DNA of 64,000 nucleotides from Myrmaecium sp. VS I D KN 1 (GCA_019775845.1 JADQAV010000027.1:1-64000); one strand, 5' to 3'; positions 1-11,174 are shown, numbered from the stretch's first letter. The notes: a model not told the origin generated them from the sequence alone. A program made the numbers and translations.

Positions 1-53
1 CTAACCCTAACCCTAACCCTAACCCCTAACCCCTAACCCTAACCCTAACCCTA
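1..53. repeat. Telomere repeat array (CCCTAA)n
   Basis: About nine tandem CTAACCC units, two of them with an extra C, run from the first base and then stop abruptly. Read towards the end of the molecule this is TTAGGG, the usual telomere repeat of filamentous ascomycetes. The C-rich strand running 5' to 3' into the window is the orientation expected at a left chromosome end. The array is short, so it is probably trimmed by assembly. Confidence 0.95.
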
Positions 54-385
54 GGGTCCTAAGGAACCTATACTTCCTTATATCCCCGGGATAGGACCTA
101 CTAGATACAGACTTATTAACTAGCCCTGCTTTACTAGGAGCTCCCTACTCGATATATATATACTTCTTATTCCTAATTTACTACTTTTTATACTTCCCTA
201 TACTCCTCTTTATTAGTATGGGTAAAGCTAAGATATTCTCTCTATTTCCTTAAATTCTTCACATTTACGCCTGTATATATATGCTATAGTTACTATTACT
301 TTGCCGGCGGTTTTTGCCCGTACACGATATAGCTGTACGGACGTCAGCACGACTCCACGCGAGCGTGATGGGATGGAGGGACGAC
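54..385. other. Subtelomeric AT-rich stretch, RIP-like
   Basis: Between the telomere and the first gene lies an AT-rich stretch full of TA steps with very few CA or TG dinucleotides up to about 235. That is the composition left by RIP on repeated DNA. No coding sequence is visible. The last part, up to the stop codon of the methyltransferase at 386, is ordinary 3' flank. Confidence 0.6.
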
Positions 386-1471
386 TTACAAAGTGTTGTA
401 CGCATGGAAATTCCGGTTCTTCACGTCCTCCCTCACCTTCGCATTGAAGACTTCGACTTCCTCCTTCTTCCAGCCGAGGATCTGGGTGAAAGCGACGTTG
501 GTGAAGGCATCGATGCCTTCGGTGTACTGCAGGGTGAAGAAGGCACCGATCTCTTTCTGGCGCTTGTCCTTGGGCCACGTCCCGATCGGAATCTGAGATG
601 TTAGCGCTAGGGTTTTCTGTGAGGAGATGGAAGAACTCACCAGCGCCGTCCGCTCTTCCACGTTGATGAACCCTGCTTCTTCCATCCAGCCCTTCAGCTT
701 CGGTCCGGGATCCAAGATCCTGCCCACCGTGTTCATCGCCTCTCCCAACAGATCGATCATCTTCTTCGGCCCGTAGTCCTTGGTTACCGTTCCATCGTCG
801 CTCCTTGTGTCGCCGTCGTAGTCCTTGAACTCAGCCCAACCACCAGGCGTGGTGTGTTCATAGATTTGACGGATCAAGCGCGGCCAGTCCTTGATGGAAG
901 CGCACATGTACCGCGAGTGAATGAAGTCGAAATTCTCACCCTCCACCCACTCGCTTTCGACATCGTCGACGAGGAACTTGACGTTCGGCGGGACCCAGTT
1001 CGGTTGGATGGGTGAAAGATCGTTGCCCACGACCTGCGCATCAGGGTACGTCTCCGCCATCTCGATCGCCCAGATGCCCGTCCCAGTGCCGATATCTAAG
1101 ATTTTGCCATCCTTCTTGATGGGCGCAAAGTGCAAGTTGCCACCGCAGGCCTTGGTGAAGACGAAGTGGAACATATCGAGGCGATCCTGCTCGGCTTCGT
1201 CGTTGGGAAACTTGTAGCTGCCCTCGGCGTAGCTGTGGTATCGGCGACCATATTCGTACTTGTAGTTTTGCACGGAGGACGAGAGGGATGTGGAGTAGGA
1301 GCTGAGCTCGCTGCCGTACCCGGATTCGGATTCGGAGGAGTTGTCGACTTCGAGCTCTTGCGCGGCTTCGCTGGTGAGTTGTGGGACGGGAAGTGGGTTG
1401 GCGGCCGCAGTGGCGCTGGCGGCAGGGACCGCGGCAGCAGGGGCTTGCGATTGATTCGGGGGCGAAGACAT
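386..1471 (-). CDS. LaeA-like SAM-dependent methyltransferase
   Basis: Class I S-adenosylmethionine methyltransferase of the LaeA/UMTA-like family common in Pezizomycotina. The SAM-binding motif I, ILDIGTGTGIWAIEMA, lies near residues 124-139. It is followed by the acidic motif (VVGNDLSPIQP) and the family-typical FDFIHSRYM. The first 70 residues are Ser/Ala/Pro-rich and disordered. The reading frame is open over the whole span, but 593-640 has GTGAGT at its start and CTAACATCTCAG at its end. It is almost certainly a 48-nt intron whose length is a multiple of three, which would give a 345-residue protein. Members of this family include the global regulator LaeA and many orphan methyltransferases, and nothing here identifies the substrate. 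The stop codon lies only about 330 bp from the telomere repeats. Confidence 0.88.
   Translation of the reverse strand: MSSPPNQSQAPAAAVPAASATAAANPLPVPQLTSEAAQELEVDNSSESESGYGSELSSYSTSLSSSVQNYKYEYGRRYHSYAEGSYKFPNDEAEQDRLDMFHFVFTKACGGNLHFAPIKKDGKILDIGTGTGIWAIEMAETYPDAQVVGNDLSPIQPNWVPPNVKFLVDDVESEWVEGENFDFIHSRYMCASIKDWPRLIRQIYEHTTPGGWAEFKDYDGDTRSDDGTVTKDYGPKKMIDLLGEAMNTVGRILDPGPKLKGWMEEAGFINVEERTALVSSSISSQKTLALTSQIPIGTWPKDKRQKEIGAFFTLQYTEGIDAFTNVAFTQILGWKKEEVEVFNAKVREDVKNRNFHAYNTL
593..640 (-). other. In-frame 48-nt intron in the methyltransferase
   Basis: Read on the minus strand it begins GTGAGT and ends CTAACATCTCAG, so donor, branch point and acceptor are all present. Removing it joins ...EERTAL to IPIGTWPK... 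Retaining it would insert 16 Ser-rich residues without shifting the frame. Confidence 0.75.
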
Positions 1472-2521
1472 GGTGATGGACGGGTACGTGGGAGGATGAA
1501 CTGTAGGTGATTAAACAGATGCGAAGCCAGAGAGCAGGAAGGGAATAAGAGGAGAATAAAGCAAAGCGGACGAAGGGATAAATATCAGCGCGCAAAAGAG
1601 GGACCTTCCTGTGCATCGCATGGTGCGACTCCCTTCCTTCCTCTGCGGGGCTTTTCCTCAAATAGGGGTCTCCCCCACCGGCTCTTTTTGCCGCTCATCC
1701 CGCTGCCCCGCGCGCCCGGGTCGGACCGATGCCGATGACATTTGCCACGTTGCAGACGAGCTCGGGCTTAGAGAATGCAAGAATGCGGCATTGTGAATGG
1801 ATAAGAGGGAAACTCTATCAACGTGGTATCCGTAGCACTGGAGAGGGGTAGTACTTAGTAGTCAGATCTGTCAGTGTCAAAACCAGCTTACAATCCAGTG
1901 ATTTGGTCTAGATGTCCCGGCCGTGGAATTTCTTCACCCTAACGGCCTCCAGTGCGCTGTTTCCATGCCAATTAGCTCTCTTACTTCGCAGGGTGTTCGA
2001 GACCCATGGTGCATGGGACTCGGCCGCAGTCGCCCTTCAATGAGGGACATAGCCGCGCTCGTTTGCCCTGGGCGCTTGACACCCCGTAAGATCAGAAGAG
2101 AACAGTGACTAAGCTAGCAAAAACTGAGACTTGCGATGTGGCCTTCTCACTGCATCTTCCAGCCGCATAATTCAAGACCGAAGAGATAGTAGCACCCGCA
2201 GACTAAAAGCCTTTACCTCTATGTCAAGTCTCTCTCGGCGGCCTTCGGTGCGTCGAGGCAGCACGGAGGCAATAGCAACCTCGAACTCCACCTCTCCAAT
2301 ACATTCTTCGCAAGTTAGACAAGCTGAGCCATATTCGCAGTTCTTAGCTCTGTCGAAAAGCGCAGGGTGATAAATGGGAAAGGAGTTGTTTGCTGCTACA
2401 GAGTAACGGCGCCGCTAGCAGACTCCACAGCCGGAGAACGGAGACTTAGAAGGCGCCGTGCTCCGACGCGTACTTCAGTTCCACTCCCCGCGATTTCGCA
2501 GCGCTCTGCCGTTCCGGTTTC
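1472..2521. other. Intergenic, no gene seen
   Basis: This is the upstream region of the methyltransferase and the 3' side of the HET gene. Several ORFs of 60-80 codons occur, but none resembles a known protein or has a coding-like composition. Confidence 0.5.
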
Positions 2522-4243
2522 CTATATAAGTTCAATAAGTTGAAGATCCCTTCCCCGTTTTCGGAGTGCTTCAATCGTTGGCGCTTGGCCAATCCAGAGA
2601 GCCTCTGTCAATTCATCCTTCCTGAATCCGCGGAGTCTCGGGTCACGAGTGTCAGATACTCCAGTAAGCCGGTTGAAGAAGAGTTGTTCATCGAAGACAC
2701 CATTCTCGCAGCGAAGAACTGGCTTGCAGTGCGGAGGAAACGTTCCGAACAGGGCTTCGGCACTATTCTTTCCATCGAGGTAAGCATGGCCTACAACCAG
2801 GTACTGCGATCCGACCGGTCGGAGTGTAATGAGGCTCTTACAGCCCGGCACAACATACACCTCATCTCCAGCGCGTGCTACTCTAGACGTGAGTCCAATA
2901 TCACCTTCGGCGGTCATGATGAGCGCGCGTCCGGTACACATTTCCCCAGCCAGGCGCAAGTATTTACTCATGGAGCTGTTGGGCTGTATCGTGGGCACAG
3001 GCTCATCATTGTGAACACTCTGGAATGTGGCAAAGGCTTCGGAGAAGACTGTGAAGAGCGGACGAGGAGGTGATGTAGCCTCGCTGAATGTGTCCATGCA
3101 GAGGGTGCGGAAATAGGCTTCCAGCATCGATGTACCATCAGCGGTTTTGTGTACTCCTGCTGTGATCGAAGGCGTGGATCGCCGGATGAGCTCAATCATA
3201 TCCTCGTCACTGCCTGACTCCATATCCATCGGTGTGACGACCGTGATTGTTGCCACGCGCATCGCGATAACACGTAGAATGTCCTCACTAACCTCAATTA
3301 CACTTGCTCGCATGTAGCCAGACGCATATTGTAGAGCTCGAGGTGCATAGGTGAATGACACATGAGACCAATCCGGGACCCAAGTCGGCATCTCACGCGA
3401 ATGACCTTCCAACTCACAGAACGACAGAAGCCGCAGGCTTTTGAAAGTGATCATAAAATGGCAGACGTAGTCTTGGTATACCTTCCCAGCGGGCTTTCGG
3501 TAGTCTATCTCGGTATGGATCCGGCTCTCGTCTTTCCAGCGCGTACTCATCAGCGCGTAGACCCGGTCTCGCGGATCCGAGCACTTGATATGCATTGTCC
3601 GGCGAATCAGAAGGCCAAGGTTCGTCGGATTCGCGTAGTACATCCCGCGCAATATGTTGAGACGGGTTTTGAACTGCGGCGGAATCGTCTCCTTCCACGG
3701 CTTGTTTTGGAGACACCAGTGTGCGGCTCGCACGTGGTCCCACCCGAGCTTGGTCGAGCCGCACTGCAATACCGCTCGATTGCCAGCGAGTCGGATCTCT
3801 TGGAAGATCCAGAGTCTTTCGAACCGCGGCCGATTGAAGAACTCGAATAAGGCGTCTATGATCTCACGATTGTAAAGTAAGGGCTTGGAGATATCTCCCC
3901 AATGATCTTCAACGTCGGCCTGTCGAGATCGCAACATTTGTCTTTGCTCATCCACTTCGACTTTGCAAGACAATTCGCGCATTGTCTCGATAGCAAGGTC
4001 ACTATCATGGCTGGCCAACCCAGCCCAGCAAACTACCTGTGTCGCCTCCTGGAAGATGCCCGCCATGAGTTGTACCTGCAGATTTCGTTCATCCAGGTTC
4101 GCCTGGTCGATGCAAATCGCGTCGATCCACATCAGCCGGTCCTTGTCATGCAGCCGGAGGAAGGGCACGGCCAGAGCGAGGTTGCCAGGTACCCCCGTAA
4201 AAATTGAATTTAGTCGACTGCCGTGACTTTCTCGCTGGGTCAT
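2522..4243 (-). CDS. HET-domain (heterokaryon incompatibility) protein, N-terminus incomplete
   Basis: The ORF encodes 573 residues. Near the start it carries the middle and end of a HET domain: a segment matching 'NLALAVPFLRL', then LMWIDAICIDQANLDERNLQV, then the Gln/Val/Trp segment 'ATQVVCWAG', and later ERLWIFQEI. Downstream is the usual long variable part with 'DPRDRVYALMS' and 'PTWVPDWS', and a C-terminal stretch with 'GDEVYVVPGCKSLITLRPVG' and 'LVVGHAYLDG'. HET proteins trigger cell death on contact with an incompatible partner. The domain normally opens with a LSYxWG motif, and this is missing from the ORF. I found no convincing upstream exon for it in 4244-4800. Either the first exon is cryptic or the gene has lost its beginning. 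HET genes are often numerous and variable near telomeres, which fits its position. Confidence 0.82.
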   Translation of the reverse strand: MTQRESHGSRLNSIFTGVPGNLALAVPFLRLHDKDRLMWIDAICIDQANLDERNLQVQLMAGIFQEATQVVCWAGLASHDSDLAIETMRELSCKVEVDEQRQMLRSRQADVEDHWGDISKPLLYNREIIDALFEFFNRPRFERLWIFQEIRLAGNRAVLQCGSTKLGWDHVRAAHWCLQNKPWKETIPPQFKTRLNILRGMYYANPTNLGLLIRRTMHIKCSDPRDRVYALMSTRWKDESRIHTEIDYRKPAGKVYQDYVCHFMITFKSLRLLSFCELEGHSREMPTWVPDWSHVSFTYAPRALQYASGYMRASVIEVSEDILRVIAMRVATITVVTPMDMESGSDEDMIELIRRSTPSITAGVHKTADGTSMLEAYFRTLCMDTFSEATSPPRPLFTVFSEAFATFQSVHNDEPVPTIQPNSSMSKYLRLAGEMCTGRALIMTAEGDIGLTSRVARAGDEVYVVPGCKSLITLRPVGSQYLVVGHAYLDGKNSAEALFGTFPPHCKPVLRCENGVFDEQLFFNRLTGVSDTRDPRLRGFRKDELTEALWIGQAPTIEALRKRGRDLQLIELI

Positions 4244-4784
4244 GGGATGGAGGCCTGGTCCTGAAGCGGCCGGACGGCTCTGTCTGTCGGGCGCCTTACA
4301 TTTCGCCTTACGTAAGCCCCCAGCACCGAGCTAGCGTTCCTGCTGCTGCAGAGATGGCTTTTTCGCGGGATATCTAGGGGTTGAATAAGCAATTCTTCTC
4401 TTCCTTGGGGCTTAGGATTTGCGTGGGGGACACACCGCCGGCTTTTAACCTCTTTGCCAGTCCATAGGGTTCTCGGCTGATGTGGGTATGCAAGAGCTTT
4501 GCTCTTGGTCCGTAGACAACCTTGAAAGGCTGGACGTATCGGAATATCAAGATGTTCTTTAGATCCCTTGACAGCCATATGCTGTTTCGAATGGTGTAGG
4601 CAGAAACGTTGTACATACATACGTTCCGTAAGGTGGAGAGTTCCGTTCTTTTCGACTAAGTTGAACTCACGCGGAGCGGGCGGAACACGGAAGCTTGCAG
4701 AACGCCGAGGTCCGCAGCTCGGACTCTACCTCCCGATCCCGTCGTGATCCTTATTCTTCGGCCAGACAACAATGTAGAGTCTAA
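4244..4784. other. Upstream flank of the HET gene
   Basis: It contains ORFs of 80-126 codons on the minus strand that do not resemble the missing HET N-terminus. I see no other gene. Confidence 0.4.
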
Positions 4785-5173
4785 GAGCGTGTTTACCAAC
4801 TGGTAGAAGTAGAAGGTGAACTAGCTGGCGGGGAGGTTTTGGCGCCTGGTCTGACCACTGATCTAGGAATTCTTACTCCTGTTTACTACAGTCGAAAAGA
4901 GGGGTAAAAAGAGTAGACTTTCTGAAGCGCAAGGCGACTAGACGAAGAAGAAGGGGGAGAGGGTACTTTTTCTAAAAGACCTTCTAGATTACCTCGCTAA
5001 ACCTAGAATAGGGGTATTTAGCGAAAAAAAGCCTATGCGTTAACTAGTCGTCTGAAACTTCTAGTAAATCCCGCGAAAAATGAAGTAGTTAGTAAACGCG
5101 GGGTCTCTTTTCTATAAGTTTAAGTTAAAACTGACTAGTTCAACCATCTAGAAGGTGGTTGGTAAACACGCTC
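4785..5173. mobile_element. PIF/Harbinger-like MITE (389 bp) with TAA target duplication
   Basis: The two ends are perfect inverted repeats of 16 bp, GAGCGTGTTTACCAAC at 4785-4800 and its reverse complement at 5158-5173. On both sides the element is bordered by TAA (4782-4784 and 5174-5176). A 3-bp TWA duplication and a terminal GAGCGTGTT-type repeat are hallmarks of PIF/Harbinger elements and of the Tourist-type MITEs they mobilise. The interior is AT-rich with no ORF, so it is non-autonomous. Transposase would have to come from elsewhere in the genome. Confidence 0.82.
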
Positions 5174-5176
5174 TAA

Positions 5177-5615
5177 GTCACTGAATGGCATAAATCCGTC
5201 GTCCTCATCTAATATCATTTCTAGGGCTTTTTACGGAGCAAAGGCTACAAGTTCAATAGAGAAAACTTCGTCAGGTGAAAACCTTACTTACCTCACACTT
5301 CACACAGTGACGTTCGAACTCGCCCTTCAAACAAACCTACATATCCTCAACATGAGCTTTTGATCTATGTTCACATTCACAGGGACCGCTTGTCCACGTG
5401 TGGTGGACGGGAATTCTTGAAACATGCGCTTCCGCCACGTGGAGACGGTGATCTTACGGCCGCTGTGCAAGAGACCCACATGAGCTCCGCGGGCTAGCCC
5501 CTGTGACGGAACGGGTGGATAGCAGGATAGGTACATAACATGGACTTCATTCCCGCTGCTCCATACCTAAGAACTGTTTCATACAACGCAACATTACCTA
5601 CTCACCCACACCATC
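5177..5615. other. Promoter region of the CoA-transferase gene
   Basis: This is unique-looking sequence between the MITE and the start codon at 5616. No gene is seen. The MITE lies about 440 bp upstream of that start. Confidence 0.4.
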
Positions 5616-7635
5616 ATGGCCTCAGCATACTCCGTCCCCCAGGAATCCGCGCGGATTTTCCATGAAGGCGTGCTAGAGAACCCTCTCATGCCGCAATTTC
5701 CGGTAGAGCTGAAGAGTCTAGCTAAGAAGGTCCGGTTCGAAGGCTCCGACAAGCCCAGCATTCCAGTCATATGGCGGTTCGCGGAGAGCATCTCGGCCTT
5801 GAAGGCCTTCGAAGCGACCATGGTCAATTACCTGGTGACGAAGAAATACGGTGTTGAGCCAGCTAATGTGACCATCAATACGTAAGCCAAAGCTCGCCTC
5901 TCTACCATCCGTTAGATATTCACATTCCACATCCAGCGACCACGCGTCCCTGTTCCTCATGAGTCCGCTCATGGACGTCGAACGCATCCACCCGGACGGC
6001 AAACGCACGTGGGTCGGCGCGCTGAACCCGGCCATCGCGGAGGTGTTCCCGAACGAGGACCGTCATCGCAGCATGGCGACGCTGCATCGCGCGCTGGCGA
6101 CGAACATTTACAAGACGAAAGACGGTCGTTTCTACCACACGCATGGTAGGATGAAGATGTCCAGCCCTTCTTCCCCGAAACGCTTCAGCTCACTCAAACA
6201 GGCAGCATGAACCCCGATCCCACGCTAACAGCACTGGGCCTACCCCTCGAGGGCGAGCCCGACGACACCTACGACAAAGCTGTGGCACGCATCCAAGCCG
6301 CCGTCGCGCAGTTCACCTCCGACGAGCTGGACGAGCTCATGAACGAGCAACACCTTCAAGCCGGAACCACCGTACGTACCGCCGAGGAGTACTTCGCCAG
6401 CGCGCACGGGCAGGCAAACAGCAAAATCGGGCTGTACGAAGTCCACCGGTACAATGGATCAACGCAAGCAGGCGGGTGGTGGCAAGAGAGCAACAGCATG
6501 CCCTCCTCGCCCCGCCGCCCGCTCGCCGGGCTCAAAGTCGTCGATCTCACCCGCGTCATCGCGGGCCCGACGATCACGCGCGGGCTGGCGGAGCTGGGCG
6601 CCAGCGTGATGCGTGTCACCTCGCCCCGGGTGACGGACATGTCGCTCGTGCATCTGGATCTGAACTGGGGGAAGTGGAATACGCATTTACATTTGAAGGA
6701 GGAGGCGGATCGGGAGAAGCTGCGGGCGTTGATCGCAGAGGCGGATGTGGTGGTGGATGGTTACCGGCCGGGGGTGATGGAGCGGTTGGGGTTTGGGCGC
6801 GAGGCGATTTTTGAGATGGTCAAGGATCGTGAGCGTGGAATTATTCATGCGCGGGAGAACTGCTATGGTTGGTATGGGCCGTGGGCGCATCGGAGTGGGT
6901 GGCAGCAGGTTAGCGACGCGGTGAGTGACTCGCATCTGGATGGTTTCTTGAGTTTTTCTTCATTCTAACTGACGTCTTTCACCCATCAGTGCTGCGGCGT
7001 TTCCGAGACCTTTGCACGCGCCATGGGAGTCGAAGGCGGGGTGACTCCTATCTTCCCCAACTCCGACTGCTGGTAAGCGCTCCGCCTACATTAATATTCC
7101 TGTCCAGATAGCTGACAAAGTTTCTTCCATCCAGTACCGGCGTTGCCGGCCTAGCAGGCGTTTTACAGGCACTAGTCGAACGAGCCGAAAAGGGCGGAAG
7201 TTACGGAGTTGATGTACGTCCCATCCCACAAGCCATGCCTTTACTGTCAGCTCAATCACTTACATCCCACAGACCTCGCTAAACTACTACTCCCAATGGC
7301 TCGTCCGCAGCGTCGGCACGTACCCAGACCGCGTATGGGAAGACGTCTGGGCCCGACACGGCCGGCCGGTCTACCACCACTACCACGCGATGCCATACAC
7401 GCTGCCGGCCACCATGAAGCTCTTGCATCAGCACGACGGCGACGTGCTTTTCCGGGACGAGTACTTCGAGGAGCGTCGGTCGGGCGCGATTGGAGAGACG
7501 TTTAAGGTGCCGAAGCCGGTTGTGCGGTTCCAGGGCAAGGACGCGCCGGAGTTGAGGTTCAATGTTGGCACGAGAGGGAATGGGACGGATAAGCCGAGGT
7601 GGCCTGAGGATTTGAGCGTAGAGGTGGTTGTGTGA
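5616..7635 (+). CDS. CaiB/BaiF family III CoA-transferase
   Basis: Six exons: 5616-5881, 5937-6145, 6202-6920, 6990-7072, 7135-7213 and 7273-7635. Splicing gives 572 residues in one frame. All introns (55-69 nt) have GT and AG ends, and the joins restore sensible protein, for example ATNIYKTKDGRFYHTHG followed by SMNPDP. The family signature is in exon 3: LAGLKVVDLTRVIAGPTITR followed by ELGASVMRV, then LNWGKWNTHLHLK and ADVVVDGYRPGVMERLGFG. Family III enzymes move CoA between carboxylic acids (formyl-CoA/oxalate, carnitine, succinyl-CoA and others). They work as interlocked dimers. The long N-terminal part before the CaiB core is typical of fungal members. The substrate cannot be told from sequence. 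ATG at 5616 is chosen because it opens the frame just after a long non-coding stretch. Confidence 0.87.
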
Positions 7636-10600
7636 GAGGAGAATATAAAGAGAGATGTCAGTGGAGCACGTAGAAGGAACCAGCATAGCGGAAGTCGAAG
7701 GATGGTCTTACTCCAAGAGCTGGTTTATAACGCTCTCGACTTACCACCCACCCTTTCCACGCAGATAAATATTTCTGTCTATTCGCACCGTAACAGTAGA
7801 TATATCTCCTCCGTAATATTCTCGTACCGGCAGAACGTAAGCGAGACGGAAAGTCAAGATGGATGGAAGGTTCAACCGGCGGAAGGAATCCATAGACCGG
7901 CGCCACCGTCTCCTCTTCAAAGGGTCTGAACCCACCCTACCTTCATTCTTCCTCTTGGCTCACAACTCATCCTCCATCCGACCGGCGTTGACGGGACCCT
8001 TTCCTATGCTTTATTTGATGGTGGTGTGAGATTTGGACCCCGCGTGTCTGGGCACAGCAGCATCGTTCGTGGTAGGATTTCGGCAACGAGGTCCGCGTCA
8101 CAGGGCAAGATCCTTCGTGCCGGGAGATGGGAAGTGGGTTCTGCTGGGTTGTTAAAGTTTAAACCGCGCTGATTAGACCTCTTGTCTTTGAATCCCTTTT
8201 CTGCTTTGCATGAAGACGGCTTAGAAACGTTGTATTCAGACAGAGCGGCGCCGCAAGAAGAAAACTAGAGACTTGTCATCATGATAAAGACTATTGATTG
8301 ATAACAATCTCAGGAGACGCTTCCGACAGCCGTAAATTCTAGTATTGCCCATTAAGTTAGATAATCCCTTCCGTCTCCCCGCAGACCATTCCCGTGCTCA
8401 GACAGGCGGAGCGTGAAGGAAGTGAGGAAGGTTAGCGTTTAGTTGAAACCGCTGTCCCGGCCATCATCCATCATCCGTCAAAGGCGGGGTAGACCTGAAC
8501 TGCTTCTACAGGGTCACCTCGAGTAAGTAGACAACGTTAGTTGGACCAAGATGATTTAAACAAGCGGAACAGCTAAGTGTGAATCAGGTCACCTAGTTAT
8601 CTACCCCTCCCTCACTCCCTCCTTGCATTCAATCCACCATCCACTTACTTAAAAGCCGGTTGGCGCAGCACCGCGAGAATACCTCTTTTCGACTATCGCT
8701 TCGGTCACAATGACCTCATACCTAGAGTCCGATCAAGAGAGAAAGAAAGGGAAGGTAGGGGAAACAACTGCAAAGCTCATCTCTTGTTCGTATCTACAGT
8801 GAGATCTCCTCTTCTCCGACCAATACTCGGTATCCTGGGCGCAGGTTAACTGCTAGAGGACCACTAGGGTTAGGGTTACTGAGGTAGGGTAGGCTAAGCC
8901 ATATTAGGCAGGTGGGGGCAGAGGGGGAAGGAGAGCGGGGTTGTTCCGCGGCGTTTTTATGTGCGGTGATTAGGGAGGTTCAGCAGGTCGAAGGGAATTG
9001 ATATTGTATATTAATATCATGCTATCTCTAATATTAACTATAGTTCGTCCGAGGAACGACTGGAAAGTGAGTGAGGGGGAGGGAAGGAGAGAGATACCGA
9101 CCCTGTGCGATCTGTATATTGTACCTGCATGAAGTACACACAGGGTAGGTTGTAAAGATCTCGCAGGCTATGCGATGCATATGCAATGCATAGCCAGCCA
9201 GCCGGAGCAGATCGATGGATGACATAGGAAACCTGGAGATGAAGCCGCACGCGTATATTTCCATCACTCCAGTGGCCACTCCAGTGAAGTCTCACTGCCT
9301 CTTCTCAGCAAAAGTGGGCAGAGGGAAGATGACTTTCATCCCTTGGAGCCTCCCCGCCTCAACAGAAGAAGATAACACGACAGACGGTATGATGACGCAG
9401 GAGAGGCAGAGGCAGGGGCAGCAACAAACTCTGATGAATGGATGGACGTGGCTGGCCTGTTGCCTGTCCTGCCGGGTCGACACGCTTGTCGAGAACAGAG
9501 ACCAGGCTGGTGGAGAGAGGTTGCAGGAAGCAGGCCATCCAAGCCATCCAAGCCATCTAAGCCATTTATTCACTAGTCACATTCCAGGTAGGATGCCTTC
9601 ACTCATCCTCCAACTCGTAACTATGCCAGGACTAATTAACTAACTCTGGGCACCCGTGAGATAATACTTCTCTACACCGAAACTTCTTCTATCCACTATA
9701 CAGCTAACTGCTCACCGGCAGCGGCGGCGATGATGATGGTGAACGAATGGGGGAAATACGCGCGGGCCACGATCGGGACCGCTCGGGTTTCGTTCGCCCA
9801 CAGCCTCGTTGCCTTGGTGCCTTGAAGCCTAGCAGTCCACTCTTTCCCCGCTTCCATTCACTTCCCACATCCCTGGCCTTCCTATTGGCCCCTGAACTCA
9901 GGCCCCGCCCCATGTCCCACGTCCCACCATCCATCCCACCATCCCCCTCCATCCATCCATCCATTCACCATCGAACAGTGTGCTATCAAAGCCGTCAATC
10001 TCACCTCTCACTCTCCCCTCTCCCCTTTCCCATTTCCCCTTTCATCTGCCCATCCCCTTCCCGAGCAGCTGGAACCGTTCACACCTTAATCATCGATAGA
10101 AGCGTCCCCCTGGTTCCTCTCCCTCATTAACTGTCCTCCACCCCTTTCTCCGACCTCACTTGTTCCTGAACTTACAAGCAAGCAATCATGAGCAACCTAC
10201 GCCCCGTTCTACCTTAGTTCGACCATGCCGCTCTCGGTCTAACGGCGAGCTCTATACTACCCCTGCCCCTGTCCTGCCCTACTCTGCCATGCCATGTCCG
10301 CCATACATAGCTGCTAACGCTCCGTTTGGTTCGTTCCCAACGTTCCCGCATCGCTTAGTTCATTCACTAGCTCATAGGTCTCTTGGTTCACCACCCAACC
10401 TCATACCTTCCCCTCCGCCCCCCGATTTGCTCCATGACTCTGTCAACACACCCTGATCCCGATGCTTCCCCATGGCCATCCATCTCCGTCCCGTTAGCTT
10501 CCCCCCTTCCCACCCTCCATGCTCGCTCGGGTAGGCCTGTGCATCCCGTTTTGCACTAACGATGTACCTTTCCATCCTCCACCTCCGAGCATGGAGATCC

Positions 10601-11168
10601 CCATGGAGGAGAACAGACTCTTTTAGCCAACGCGATGACTTTCCCCCCTTCTCCGACTCGGTTTGACCGCCGGAGACCCACTTCGCTCGGAATGGAGGAT
10701 GTCACTCAGTCGATGATGGCCATGATGGCTATTCCCTCGGAGGAAAACCCCTCGTGTTGGCTGGAGACCGCTGCGAAACCCTGGATGGATGGATAGAGGG
10801 ATGGTTGGATAGGATGGCAGGGCGGCTCCGCGCGGCTGCCAGCCGGTCGGTCAGTTGGTCGGGGTTTCAACCTCGTCACCTTTACTACCCCTGGAACCCC
10901 TGCACGTCTTGACTTCCCCTTGAGCATTGAGAGGTACCTAGGTAGGCTTCCTTGTGATCGCGAGATCTGGAACCTCCAACCAGTCCTAATCCAACCACCG
11001 GAAGCATACTCTGTGCTTTAACCCTATCAAACCGTTCTTTCTTCCATCACTCTTGACCCTCCCCTCACTCACTCACTAGTCTCGAATGATCCCCAAGAAG
11101 CTAAGTTAAGCTATCTGACATCCATCCCTCCTGGCAACCCCGGTTGCCCTTCTCTTCTATCCCGATGA
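7636..11168. other. Long intergenic stretch, no gene seen
   Basis: This 3.5-kb stretch has no ORF that looks coding. It holds a short telomere-like motif, TAGGGTTAGGGTTA, at 8865-8878, CCAT-type microsatellites near 9536-9560 and 9925-9965, and increasingly pyrimidine-rich DNA towards the bZIP gene. The right half is likely promoter and long 5' leader of that gene. Confidence 0.5.
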
Positions 11169-11174
11169 TATAAA
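11169..11174 (+). promoter_or_regulatory. Possible TATA box of the bZIP gene
   Basis: TATAAA lies in a GATGATATAAAGAG context about 310 bp before the chosen start codon and about 57 bp before the first upstream ATG. It is the best core-promoter candidate, but position and sequence are the only support. Confidence 0.35.

Noticed and set aside
8651-8712. GCCGGTTGGCGCAGC as a possible tRNA 5' end
   Set aside because: No matching acceptor strand, anticodon arm or T-loop GGTTCGA follows at the right distance.
9536-9965. Repeated CATCCAAGC and CCATCC units considered as a CRISPR-like or minisatellite array
   Set aside because: The units are contiguous simple repeats without spacers, and this is a eukaryotic chromosome.
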